Below, piece by piece: positions 56,438 to 64,000 of a DNA stretch of 64,000 nucleotides. Position 1 is the first letter of the stretch, and each line of letters starts with the position of its first letter. The position numbers were made by a program, and so were the translations under genes. The stretch comes from Emcibacteraceae bacterium. GTDB taxonomy: Bacteria; Pseudomonadota; Alphaproteobacteria; Sphingomonadales; Emcibacteraceae. The notes beneath the pieces were generated by a model. The model worked only from the letters and a program-made list of their open reading frames with translations. It did no database searches and had not been told where the DNA came from. The stretch covers positions 434,001 to 498,000 of the forward strand of contig JAWKXO010000001.1 of NCBI GenBank assembly GCA_041396985.1, written 5' to 3'.

Positions 56438-57220
56438 ATGAATTTGACTATGAATAAAATAACCAGACTCCAATTGTGTCTTGCGGCAATCACCGCTTTT
56501 TTGATATCGGGTACATTATTTCCCGCATCAGCTCAGGAACTCTCCTTAAATCTTGGTGAGGATTTTGGGCTTTCCGGCCAGATTATCCAGCTGTTGCTTC
56601 TAATGACCGTGCTATCGCTGGCTCCGGCAATTCTGGTTGTTGTGACGTCTTTTACCCGGATTATCATTGTATTTTCACTTTTACGCAGTGCTATGGGAAC
56701 CCAGCAAACTCCCCCCAATGTGGTTTTAATCAGTCTCGCCCTTTTTATGACCGCCTTTATAATGGCACCGACAATTAAGGAAGCCTACGACCAGGGCGTA
56801 ACCCCATTAATTGATGATCAGATTACTGAGGAAGAAGCTTACGATAAAATAACCACGCCTTTTCATACATTTATGATGAGCCAGGTCAGGGAAAAGGATC
56901 TGCAATTATTTATTGATTTATCAAGAACGGACGTTCCAGCCGAAGCAGCGGATACCCCCATTCAGGTGCTTATTCCAGCCTTTATCATAAGTGAACTTAG
57001 AAGAGCATTTGAAATAGGCTTTCTCATATTCATTCCCTTTATAATTATTGATATGATTGTTGCATCAATCCTGATGTCCATGGGAATGATGATGTTGCCG
57101 CCCGTTCTAATTTCATTGCCTTTTAAGCTGATTTTCTTTGTGATGGTTGATGGCTGGCATTTGCTGGTTGGCAGTTTGATACAAAGCTTCGGTTCAGGTG
57201 CTACACCACCGGGCATTTAA
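56438..57220 (+). CDS. fliP: Flagellar biosynthesis protein FliP
   Basis: Core export-gate subunit. 260 residues with a cleavable signal peptide ending near ASAQ, then four helices. The FliP signatures are VVTSFTRIIIVFSLLRSAMGTQQTPPN and the C-terminal GFLIFIPFIIIDMIVASILMSMGMMMLPP. The start MNLTMNKITR is preceded by caggac at good spacing; a longer frame begins inside fliO. It converges with the TPR gene, with six bases between stops. Confidence 0.95.
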   Translation: MNLTMNKITRLQLCLAAITAFLISGTLFPASAQELSLNLGEDFGLSGQIIQLLLLMTVLSLAPAILVVVTSFTRIIIVFSLLRSAMGTQQTPPNVVLISLALFMTAFIMAPTIKEAYDQGVTPLIDDQITEEEAYDKITTPFHTFMMSQVREKDLQLFIDLSRTDVPAEAADTPIQVLIPAFIISELRRAFEIGFLIFIPFIIIDMIVASILMSMGMMMLPPVLISLPFKLIFFVMVDGWHLLVGSLIQSFGSGATPPGI

Positions 57221-57226
57221 ATCAGT

Positions 57227-60154
57227 TTAATTAATATTGGTTGGCGCCTCGAATTCAGCACGGTAGCTATCCATAAACGTTTCCAGCTGATCGACACTGG
57301 CTATACTTTGAGTAAGCTGCAAGACATTATTCCCGGTTTTCGGATCTTTTTCTGTAATCATCGCAAATGCATTTGAAAATAAACCATTGTCCATATGTGT
57401 CAGATATTGCGAGCGGAGCCGCTCAAGGCCAGCTGTATTTTCCTCTAACGCCAATGCGACTGCAATCCTAAGAACTATTTTACGCTCTTTGTTATTCAGC
57501 TCCAGACTATCTTCCCAGCGGTTTCCCAGCATTTTATATCCATGGCTGACAACCCTGTCCCAGTCTTCCATTTTCCAGTAAATATCCGACCGCAAATCTT
57601 CAGCTACTTCGCTGTTGATCCCTTCCAGCATGACTTCAGCCTCTTCGTAGCTGCCATTTTCAACAAGGGCTCTGATTTCAATCATTCTTCTTTCAAATTC
57701 AATATCATCCGGCAATTGTGTCTGCCTGGTTGAGCGTAATATCTGCAGCGCCTTATCGGGTTCTTTGTTCATGATATATATTTTGGCAAGATCACTGGCG
57801 ATATCGGCCTGAGCAACGCCCTGAAGTCGATACTGAACCTGATATTCAAGCAGGTCAGCGGCATCATCAAGCAGGTCCACAGCAACCATTCTTGCCGCAA
57901 GATTTCTTGACATTGTATCACCATCAGCCCCAAGTGGTGTAAGTTCCCTGAATTCCATAAACAGGGCCATGGCTTTTAATGGTGTCATGCTATCTGCTCC
58001 ACCATCCAGAAACAGATATTTATAAATATCGCCCATTTTTCTTGTTAAATCACTCGTCGCAGGCGAATTCGGAAAATAGGTCGCTGCCTGTTTTAAAGTG
58101 GCAAGACCCTCTCTATATTCACCATTTTCAACATAAAGCTCACCCAGCTGCTTGAGTAAATCCAACTCAAAATTATCCCCACGCCAGGCAAAGCGCAGTT
58201 TTTCAAGCCCATCAATCGCATGCACTGCGTCAATTTCCTGCAGGCGATGTTGCTGATTTATACGGGCTAACTTTGCCAGTGCAGCTGGATAACGCACTCC
58301 TGTTGCGATGACCTGATCATAAAATTCTGACGCCAATGCATCATCACCGGATTTTTCCGCCAATTGTCCGCGCCAATAATCCAGTAAAGTAAGTTGCCTT
58401 GCATTGAGCTGGGCAGTCCTCATTCCATTTATCTGAGTGTTCATAAATTCAACATCATCAAGCATATTTGCCGCTCGGATTGCCGAAAATAAAAAGTCCG
58501 CCCGATTATCATTCGTCTGCAGGGAAAGAACATCAACCCCGTGCTTAAAATCGTCCATCGCTTTTTGATATTCACCTTTTTCTTCATAGGCAAGTGATCG
58601 CCAAAGCAGCGCGTCAAGCTCAGCAACAAGTGACTTATGACTAAGCAGTTCAATCGCCTCGTCAAAGCGGCGCATTTTAATTTCACTGATTGCGAGAACC
58701 GCTCTAAAGGAAGGGTTTTCAATAAAACCGGGCTCACTTTGGGACATTAATTCCAGAATACCTATAGTTTCCGCAGCGTTATTATGAGCAAGATCATAAA
58801 CTGCCAAATTCCAGCGGGCTTCATTTTTTTCATCATCCGTTGCCGTAGATAGCTGATATAGAAGCTCATGCCTGTTTTCCATATACTCTTGATCTGGCAA
58901 TGGCCCCTGCGCCCAAGTATCAAAATCCAGCAGTTTAACCTGCTCTTCATTTGCTTTGTCAGTATCAAGCGCAACCGGAAGGGCGCCGCTTAATAATGGC
59001 ACGCTGCTTCTTGAAACGGCGAGCCCGTTCCTTCCTGAAATTGAAATCCCTGTGTCATGCCTTGATACAAATATATCATCGGCAATGAGCTCCAGGGCAA
59101 TTCCCTCAGCAGATTTCAGGATATTAAATTCCGGATAATTATTTTCTTCCATCACGCCTTGCGATGACTGGCTTGCTGTTACAATCGTCAGGTTATCCCC
59201 TATGAAAGGATCCTCAACATTGATCACATTTCCAAGATCATCCGCTTTTAAAAAGATATTTTCACCTACATTGCTGACAGACTGATGTCCAACTTCAATA
59301 GGAAGCTGAGGGACGGCTGAATTTGTTCTGAGTGAAAGTTCCCAGCCGTTTGTTTTTTTCACCATCCTGGCACTCTGTCCCGGATCTATTGAATATATCA
59401 AAATAGTGGGCGAATGATTTGTTAGCTGCTCAGCAGACTTGACACGCCCCCCTAATAAGGAATTTAACCCGCTTTGATCAGCAATTGTGAATTTGTCAAA
59501 AACAACCCAAAGTCTATTTGCCCTGATAAAGGCAGCCGCCTTGGTGTCTTCGCTCCAGATATAATCAATTGTAAATGCATTTTCAGAATTCTGCCCCTGT
59601 ACGGTCAATGACCCGGCGTTTTCCATATCAGGCTTAGTTTCCGAAGAAACAGTTTGCCTTTGGTCCTGCATTTCTGTGACCACAGCCTGCTCTGTTGCAG
59701 GCATTTTATCCACTGTAGCCACACTTTCTCTATCCAATACCGAAGGTGGTGTTGGTGCTCCTTCCCCCATAACATCAATAACAATTCTCGTGCCTGATCT
59801 GAAATCACGCACGCGCTCAGCGTTGGTTGCCTGAAATGTCACATTCAGCTTTCCATTATTTACAGAATAAGTCGGGTTTTTTAAATATGCCGGCCCAACA
59901 AGAAGAAATGACGTAAAATCAGGTACTGCATTTGCATTAAATTCAATTTCAAGCTTTCCTGAATTCAGTTTTGCTGAATAACCAACAGTTTTTTCCCAGT
60001 CAAAGACAACCCGGCTGTATGTTGGGTGATCACCTGAACGCACTTTGATTTTTTCCTGGGCAAGGGCAAGATTGAATGACAGGAAAATGCTGAACATTAA
60101 AATGAAAACCGCATTGATCAGATGTTTGCTGATATGATCTAGTAACTTACTCAT
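57227..60154 (-). CDS. Large periplasmic TPR protein linked to the MotB-like pair
   Basis: 975 residues. A signal peptide (about 1-32, ending SLNLALAQ-like FNLALAQ) sends it to the periplasm. The first 120 mature residues look like the AMIN-type beta domain (IKVRSGDHPTYSRVVFDWEK ... GTRIVIDVMG). A Ser/Gln-rich middle follows, and from about 440 to 960 there are many helical TPR-like repeats (for example GEYREGLATLKQAATYFPNS, EPDKALQILRSTRQ). It starts two bases after the MotB-like gene before it, so it is translated with that pair. Function not established; scaffold or peptidoglycan-linked role is an inference. Confidence 0.75.
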   Translation of the reverse strand: MSKLLDHISKHLINAVFILMFSIFLSFNLALAQEKIKVRSGDHPTYSRVVFDWEKTVGYSAKLNSGKLEIEFNANAVPDFTSFLLVGPAYLKNPTYSVNNGKLNVTFQATNAERVRDFRSGTRIVIDVMGEGAPTPPSVLDRESVATVDKMPATEQAVVTEMQDQRQTVSSETKPDMENAGSLTVQGQNSENAFTIDYIWSEDTKAAAFIRANRLWVVFDKFTIADQSGLNSLLGGRVKSAEQLTNHSPTILIYSIDPGQSARMVKKTNGWELSLRTNSAVPQLPIEVGHQSVSNVGENIFLKADDLGNVINVEDPFIGDNLTIVTASQSSQGVMEENNYPEFNILKSAEGIALELIADDIFVSRHDTGISISGRNGLAVSRSSVPLLSGALPVALDTDKANEEQVKLLDFDTWAQGPLPDQEYMENRHELLYQLSTATDDEKNEARWNLAVYDLAHNNAAETIGILELMSQSEPGFIENPSFRAVLAISEIKMRRFDEAIELLSHKSLVAELDALLWRSLAYEEKGEYQKAMDDFKHGVDVLSLQTNDNRADFLFSAIRAANMLDDVEFMNTQINGMRTAQLNARQLTLLDYWRGQLAEKSGDDALASEFYDQVIATGVRYPAALAKLARINQQHRLQEIDAVHAIDGLEKLRFAWRGDNFELDLLKQLGELYVENGEYREGLATLKQAATYFPNSPATSDLTRKMGDIYKYLFLDGGADSMTPLKAMALFMEFRELTPLGADGDTMSRNLAARMVAVDLLDDAADLLEYQVQYRLQGVAQADIASDLAKIYIMNKEPDKALQILRSTRQTQLPDDIEFERRMIEIRALVENGSYEEAEVMLEGINSEVAEDLRSDIYWKMEDWDRVVSHGYKMLGNRWEDSLELNNKERKIVLRIAVALALEENTAGLERLRSQYLTHMDNGLFSNAFAMITEKDPKTGNNVLQLTQSIASVDQLETFMDSYRAEFEAPTNIN

Positions 60155-60156
60155 AT

Positions 60157-60861
60157 TCAGCCTTTTTTCTTCTGTAAAATGATCACATCCACCCGTCTGG
60201 CCAGATGATATCTCTCATCAAGAGGTATACTTTCATCCAGATCGCCAAAACGGGAAGAGCCTTCACCAAATGCTTCAATATTTCCGCGATAGCCGCCTGA
60301 TTTAATAAGCTTTGAAATGGAAAGCGCTCTGACAAGAGAAAGTTCCCAGTTTGTCGGATACTGTTTGCCGCTAATCGGTGCCAGATCAGAATGGCCGACC
60401 ACCATAACTTCATTATCAATTGAGCGTAGCGCCTCACCTAATTCAATCATGGCGCTTCTTGCATCAGGGTCCAGTTCTGCCTGCCCCAGATCAAAAATCA
60501 AATCTGCCGGAAGTGAAATTGCCAGTCTGTCATCCAATACGGTAATGGTGCTTCGGGTCAGGATCGGATCATGCGAAAGTTTCTCTTCAAAAATATTTTT
60601 CAGATATTCAAGGTTAAGTCCTTCTTCCTCATAACTTAGCGCTTCATCAATCTTGTTCCAGTTGATATCCTGAATTTTTGCACGTTCCGGATTAAGATTT
60701 TCACTTAAAGACGTAACCATAGCCTGCCATTCGGAAACCTGAACAGAACTCATGGAAAACATAAGAACAAAGAAAGTAAGCAGCAGTGCCAATAGGTCAG
60801 CAAAAATTACCATCCAGCTGTTTGGATCACTTTTTGTGTCCTGGAGGAGATTTTTATCCAT
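60157..60861 (-). CDS. MotB-like OmpA-domain protein (keeps the stator Asp)
   Basis: 234 residues. One N-terminal helix reads VIFADLLALLLTFFVLMFS. The Asp lies eight residues before the FF pair, the same place as the proton-binding Asp32 of E. coli MotB (ADFMTAMMAFF). A periplasmic linker follows, and a canonical OmpA peptidoglycan-binding domain (VMVVGHSDLAPISG ... NWELSLVRALSISKLI ... FGEGSSR ... RRVDVIIL). Likely a motor stator B subunit or a related proton-coupled protein. No motA gene is in the window. It is two bases from each neighbour. Confidence 0.85.
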   Translation of the reverse strand: MDKNLLQDTKSDPNSWMVIFADLLALLLTFFVLMFSMSSVQVSEWQAMVTSLSENLNPERAKIQDINWNKIDEALSYEEEGLNLEYLKNIFEEKLSHDPILTRSTITVLDDRLAISLPADLIFDLGQAELDPDARSAMIELGEALRSIDNEVMVVGHSDLAPISGKQYPTNWELSLVRALSISKLIKSGGYRGNIEAFGEGSSRFGDLDESIPLDERYHLARRVDVIILQKKKG

Positions 60862-60863
60862 TG

Positions 60864-61613
60864 TTATTCCCCCACTTCCGGCATTGGCGTTGTCACTTCA
60901 CCAAGTCCGGTCCTGTCGGCATTTTTCAGATTTTGTCTGGAGGATTTTTCGTCTCTAATAAAAAAGGAAATCTTAAGCAGATCACCCTCACCCGGAGCCA
61001 CGCCGATAGAAATCTGATTTTCCCTGACCCCCATTTCAGTAAGCCTGCTTACAATTGCTCCGCTACGAAGTATGGAAATATCTTTCCAATAGTCAGGTCC
61101 TTCAGGAAATTTATCCCCTGTATATATAATATACTCAATTTCACGAATGGAGCCTATTCCTTCGCTCTTTAGAAATCTGGACAGTTGAAAAAAGAAAGCA
61201 TCCTGATCTTTTCTAAATTCACTGCTATCCGGGTCATATATATCGGATTGTTTAAATTCCACCTTGATCGTATTACCCCCTTGAGTCGGAAATTTTCCTT
61301 CAAATCCGATCAACGATGCAAATACCCCCTGCAACTGCTCATAAAATTCGTCATTAGGTGACAGGTCGGTGGCATCTTCTTCGGTCACATCGACAAAGTC
61401 GGCATTCTGCTCAAACGGATTATCAAATGCACGGCTAACACTTTCCGTTGCTGATTTAACCTTTGTCTGGCTTTGGTTTGAGATGGAATTGAGCACCATA
61501 AAAAAAGCAAGAATAATGAGATAGAGAGAGACAAAAAGGCTGGTCGTATCGCCAACCGGCTTTTTGGAGCCGGGTGCTGCCTCAATAAAAATATTTTGCT
61601 TTTCCTGTGTCAT
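60864..61613 (-). CDS. MotB-like protein with a degenerate OmpA domain and no stator Asp
   Basis: 249 residues. Its single helix reads LFVSLYLIILAFFMVLNSI. Aligned on AFF, the proton-binding Asp position of MotB is Ser; an Asp further up (GDTTS) is outside the helix. The C-terminal part has the helix of an OmpA domain (ILRSGAIVSRLTEMGV) but lacks the GHxD motif (IIYTGDKFPEG instead). It probably pairs with the adjacent Asp-containing MotB-like protein (inference). First of the three-gene unit, 94 bases after cheZ. Confidence 0.8.
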   Translation of the reverse strand: MTQEKQNIFIEAAPGSKKPVGDTTSLFVSLYLIILAFFMVLNSISNQSQTKVKSATESVSRAFDNPFEQNADFVDVTEEDATDLSPNDEFYEQLQGVFASLIGFEGKFPTQGGNTIKVEFKQSDIYDPDSSEFRKDQDAFFFQLSRFLKSEGIGSIREIEYIIYTGDKFPEGPDYWKDISILRSGAIVSRLTEMGVRENQISIGVAPGEGDLLKISFFIRDEKSSRQNLKNADRTGLGEVTTPMPEVGE

Positions 61614-61707
61614 TTTTATAAAAATTAACCATAATTACAGTGAGCCTTAATCTATACATTATCTGTAAGTAATTCAATCACTTGCGATCCAATTCATGAT
61701 TGGATGA

Positions 61708-62355
61708 TTAAAAATCATCAAATAATGCATCAATGGCTGCCTGATCCTGTGCATTCTCTTCAAGTTGAGGACCATGAAGAAATTCCTCATTGGCCATTGC
61801 CTCATAATCTTTTTCGATATTGTTGTCTTCGATGACTTCATCAATATCATTATCCCCTATGGCATCGGCAAGTGCACTGAGCTTTTCTTCTAGATGGGCA
61901 AGAGTATTTACAACTTTGGTTACACGTTGACCGGTAATATCCTGAAAACTGGAGGCTTCAAAAAGAGTTGTTGAAATTTCTTCAAGCTTTGCTTTTACGT
62001 CTTCATCACATTTTTCTGCCAATTCACCAATTTCATCAGCACTATCCATGATTTTTTCTGCTGCTGCCTCAGTTCCTTTGACAATGGCGTCCAACTCGCT
62101 GGACGCTTCAGGAATTTTGTTTACACTGTATTCTTTTGGTCGCAGTGATGCGATTTCATTTTTTGCCTGATCAATATATGAGAGAAGAGATTTAAGTTCA
62201 TCCTTGAAATGCAGACTGTCAAAAGCCACATCGCCATGGATACTTCCCATAACTTCTGCTACTACTTTTGATACCTCTTCAACAGAAATCTGGTCATCAA
62301 ATTTATTTTTAACATTTTCGATTCTGTCGTCGATTGTTGCCACATTGCTTTGCAT
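61708..62355 (-). CDS. cheZ: Protein phosphatase CheZ
   Basis: Speeds dephosphorylation of CheY-P and so sets swimming bias. 215 residues from MQSNVATIDD. That start has an ideal aggagag ribosome site; an ATG 12 codons up does not. It is mostly long helices. The catalytic FQDITGQR has Asp139 and Gln143. The C-terminal CheY-binding peptide is DQAAIDALFDDF, after an acidic linker. A perfect CtrA box lies 71 bases upstream, between motE and cheZ. Confidence 0.92.
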   Translation of the reverse strand: MQSNVATIDDRIENVKNKFDDQISVEEVSKVVAEVMGSIHGDVAFDSLHFKDELKSLLSYIDQAKNEIASLRPKEYSVNKIPEASSELDAIVKGTEAAAEKIMDSADEIGELAEKCDEDVKAKLEEISTTLFEASSFQDITGQRVTKVVNTLAHLEEKLSALADAIGDNDIDEVIEDNNIEKDYEAMANEEFLHGPQLEENAQDQAAIDALFDDF

Positions 62356-62425
62356 ACTTAACTCTCCTGATACCTTAATCATCAAATTCATGATGTAAAC
62401 AGTCTAGAAAGATACAAAACAGACG

Positions 62426-62440
62426 TTAAAAAGCGGTTAA
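62426..62440. promoter_or_regulatory. CtrA box upstream of cheZ
   Basis: TTAAAAAGCGGTTAA is a second perfect TTAA-N7-TTAA site, in the 138-base gap between motE and cheZ. It suggests that cheZ and the MotB-like/TPR genes have their own cell-cycle-timed promoter. Confidence 0.55.
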
Positions 62441-62493
62441 ATAATTGGCATTATTTATTTTATTACAATAACAATTTTCGCAGAATAAATTGC

Positions 62494-63156
62494 TTACCCT
62501 TCAATTTCAGGAAGCTTTTTTCTTGTTGCCAACTCAACGGTTATATCATTGGCAGAAGCGGTATTCATATCGGCCAGAATATTGGCGACAACCTTGGGAT
62601 TCATCTTTTCAATGATGGGGATCAAGATATCCATATCAAGTGTATTGAAAATTTTTGCGGCATCTTTTGGCTTCATTGCCGTATAGGTTTTAACCAGACT
62701 TTCAATTTGGGCTTTTTCCTGCTCGTCGTGAATTTCAATAAGAGCTTTGATCTGAGCTTCAATATTTTTCAGGGTTTCAATTTTTTTATCTATCCCTTTT
62801 TCAGTAGCGATAAGAAGCTTTTCCCGAACATCCATATCTCTTGCACGTTGATCAAGTTCTTCCCTGCGTTCCGCAAGCCTTTGTAATAATTGAATTTCTT
62901 CGCCAGTATATGGAAAACCACTTTGACCAAGATTTGCCTGCGCGTCACCCTGTTCACCTGACATACCGGCTTCTGTCTCCTGACCGGCAGCAGACGCAAT
63001 CCTGTTTAATCGTTCGGCCACATTATTTGTCTGTTGATTAAGACTGCTTTTTTGAGCGCTGCTATCCAGCCCCATAGCAAAATCATATGATTTAAAGCCA
63101 AAAATGGCAATAAATGCCAATAGCATAAGAGGGAATATCTGAATTTTCATTTTCAT
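62494..63156 (-). CDS. motE: MotE family flagellar protein
   Basis: 220 residues with one N-terminal helix or signal anchor (about 5-22), then a coiled coil (about 75-135, LQRLAERREELDQRARDMDVREKLL) and a C-terminal MgtE-N-like domain (TYTAMKPKDAAKIFNTLDMDILIPIIEKMNPKVVANILADM). In alphaproteobacteria MotE chaperones the periplasmic motor protein MotC; motC is not in this window. Its ATG overlaps (ATGA) the stop of the shifted DUF6468 frame. Confidence 0.88.
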   Translation of the reverse strand: MKMKIQIFPLMLLAFIAIFGFKSYDFAMGLDSSAQKSSLNQQTNNVAERLNRIASAAGQETEAGMSGEQGDAQANLGQSGFPYTGEEIQLLQRLAERREELDQRARDMDVREKLLIATEKGIDKKIETLKNIEAQIKALIEIHDEQEKAQIESLVKTYTAMKPKDAAKIFNTLDMDILIPIIEKMNPKVVANILADMNTASANDITVELATRKKLPEIEG

Positions 63157-63329
63157 CTTACATTCCTTAAGCTTTCACGCAGTTCTTTATCCTCTTCTGC
63201 GTTATTATCACTATCCAGATCTGAAAGCGAAATTCTTTCACTCAAATTATCGGTTTTGATTTTCGGCACCTGGTCTTCTTCTGGTTCCTGAGCTATATTC
63301 TGCGGTGCATTTCCCCTGTCAGCCCCCGC
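63153..63329 (-). other. Shifted-frame continuation of the DUF6468 gene
   Basis: In the -1 frame relative to the DUF6468 gene there are 58 open codons from 63329 to a TGA at 63153-63155, without an ATG start. The translation (GADRGNAPQN ... AEEDKELRESLRNVR) is acidic and ends in an LRxVR-type terminus typical of DUF6468 proteins. The TGA overlaps the motE ATG as ATGA. It is therefore most likely the true C terminus of the preceding gene, not a separate gene. Confidence 0.65.
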
Positions 63330-63634
63330 TCAATGCGGTCTGCCAGGTTTGAGCCTGTTTCATTGATCATATCAAGTTCGTCTGCAAGCTCAGCAGCCCT
63401 TTTCAGCTTTTCATCGAGCTTTTTTTCTTCTTCCAATACAATATTTTTAAATTCTTTTATGGAATTCTGCGCATGGGTTGTGGATGCATTAAGCTGCCCG
63501 ATAATATCGCCCATTTCCTGTTTTATAGTGCGGAAATCCTTTAATCTTTTGTTTAAGACAATACAATATCCGATCATCACGGCCAACATAACCAAAAGGA
63601 TAATATTTAAAATATTTTCCATTGAATAAATCAT
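63293..63634 (-). CDS. DUF6468 family flagellar protein, apparently frameshifted near its C terminus
   Basis: As it stands, 113 residues. One N-terminal membrane helix (about 6-26) is followed by a coiled coil (35-105, rich in Glu and Lys), the DUF6468 layout seen next to fliM in alphaproteobacteria. The ATG overlaps the fliM stop (ATGA). The frame ends early with LTGEMHRRI right after a G5 run at 63323-63327. Joining the -1 frame there would give about 160 residues, nearer the family's usual size as I recall it, with LADRIERGADRG crossing the join. Sequencing error, mutation or programmed -1 frameshift are all possible. Confidence 0.75.
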   Translation of the reverse strand: MIYSMENILNIILLVMLAVMIGYCIVLNKRLKDFRTIKQEMGDIIGQLNASTTHAQNSIKEFKNIVLEEEKKLDEKLKRAAELADELDMINETGSNLADRIERGLTGEMHRRI

Positions 63635-64000
63635 ATTGACCTTTCATCGATATTTATTACACGTTCCACTTTTACAGCCTTGTAACGACCGATTACCCCG
63701 GTTTTTCCCTTGAGCATCGGTACACCCGCGCAAAGCAGATTGATTTCGGCGTCCTGCCCGACATTTAACATCAAAGTCTGTCCGACTTTAAAATCCATCA
63801 CTTCACCCAACGTCATTTTCTGTTCGTCAAGAACTGCATCAAGATCAACTTCAGTCAAAAGAATTTCATTGGCCAGATGGGATTCCCAGATACTGTCGCG
63901 ACCGAACTTTTCCCCCATATAACGCTGAAGCAGAAGTTCCCGAATTGGTTCGATCGTTGCATATGGAAGCACCAGTTCCATTTTTCCGCCACGGTCCGCC
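63631..64000 (-). CDS. fliM: Flagellar motor switch protein FliM, C-terminal part (runs off the window)
   Basis: The visible 122 residues are the end of FliM. They begin inside ADRGGKMELVLPYATIEPIR and continue with MGEKFGRDSIWESHLANEI and the SpoA domain (VMDFKVGQTLMLNVGQDAEINLLCAG ... GKTGVIGRYKAVKVERV). The SpoA domain forms the lower C-ring with FliN. An internal ATG at 63981 is not the start, because the frame stays open to base 64000. It is translationally coupled to DUF6468 through an ATGA overlap. Confidence 0.94.
   Translation of the reverse strand, partial: ADRGGKMELVLPYATIEPIRELLLQRYMGEKFGRDSIWESHLANEILLTEVDLDAVLDEQKMTLGEVMDFKVGQTLMLNVGQDAEINLLCAGVPMLKGKTGVIGRYKAVKVERVINIDERSI

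Noticed and set aside
63981..64000. Start of fliM at the ATG at 63981
   Set aside because: The frame remains open to the window edge and codes the conserved ADRGGK stretch of FliM, so this Met is internal.

Overview
The window is a 64 kb, AT-leaning chromosomal segment of a motile, aerobic alphaproteobacterium. Evidence for this: a 14-gene nuoA-N operon followed by birA-coaX-rnj-mce-DUF1467; the chaperone/protease order tig-clpP-clpX-lon-hup followed by tRNA-Val and tRNA-Asp; the cell-cycle kinase CckA next to flagellar export genes; perfect CtrA boxes (TTAA-N7-TTAA) in flagellar promoters; and the alphaproteobacterial flagellar proteins DUF6468 and MotE. tRNA-His encodes the ordinary G-1:C73 pair. 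That argues against the Rhizobiales/Rhodobacterales/Caulobacterales clade and points to an earlier-branching marine-type lineage (Rhodospirillales-, Kordiimonadales- or Emcibacterales-like; inference). I see no transposase, prophage, integrase, CRISPR array or rRNA. Almost everything is core genome.

Region 1 (1-20 kb, mostly minus strand): the 5' end of proS, a small secreted unknown protein, then (in transcription order) nuoABCDEFGHIJKLMN-birA-coaX-rnj-mce-DUF1467. These genes are tightly packed, often overlap, and end at a hairpin terminator near 0.93 kb. A 325-base leader upstream of nuoA carries a perfect TGTGAT-N7-ATCACA palindrome. Region 2 (19.3-29 kb): tRNA-Asp, tRNA-Val, hup, lon, clpX, clpP, a trigger factor with an unusual 60-residue Lys/Ala tail, tRNA-Leu, the NAD(P)HX repair enzyme and tRNA-His. 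Region 3 (29-32 kb, plus strand): glnB-glnA behind a textbook sigma-54 promoter with two upstream 17-bp palindromes that fit NtrC.

Region 4 (31-50 kb): mixed housekeeping and accessory genes. These are an RND efflux pair behind an AT-rich promoter with eight TTACA repeats, pssA-psd for phosphatidylethanolamine synthesis, an Atm1-type ABC exporter, a LysM protein, a LOG-family protein, NADP-isocitrate dehydrogenase, a voltage-gated K+ channel with a degenerate cyclic-nucleotide domain, alaS, a LysE-type exporter and recA with paired GTTC-N11-GAAC operators.

Region 5 (49.7-64 kb): cell cycle and motility. cckA follows flgB-flgC-fliE-fliQ-fliR-flhB on the minus strand. Divergent from them run a stand-alone FlhB C-terminal homologue, fliO and fliP. 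A second minus-strand cluster reads fliM (partial)-DUF6468-motE-cheZ-motB-like-motB-like-TPR protein. CckA controls CtrA phosphorylation, and CtrA boxes sit in both flagellar promoter regions, so regulator and targets lie side by side.

The points most worth a second look are an apparent -1 frameshift at a G5 run in the DUF6468 gene, the tandem MotB-like pair in which only one member keeps the proton-binding Asp, the non-canonical recA operators, and several uncharacterised small proteins.
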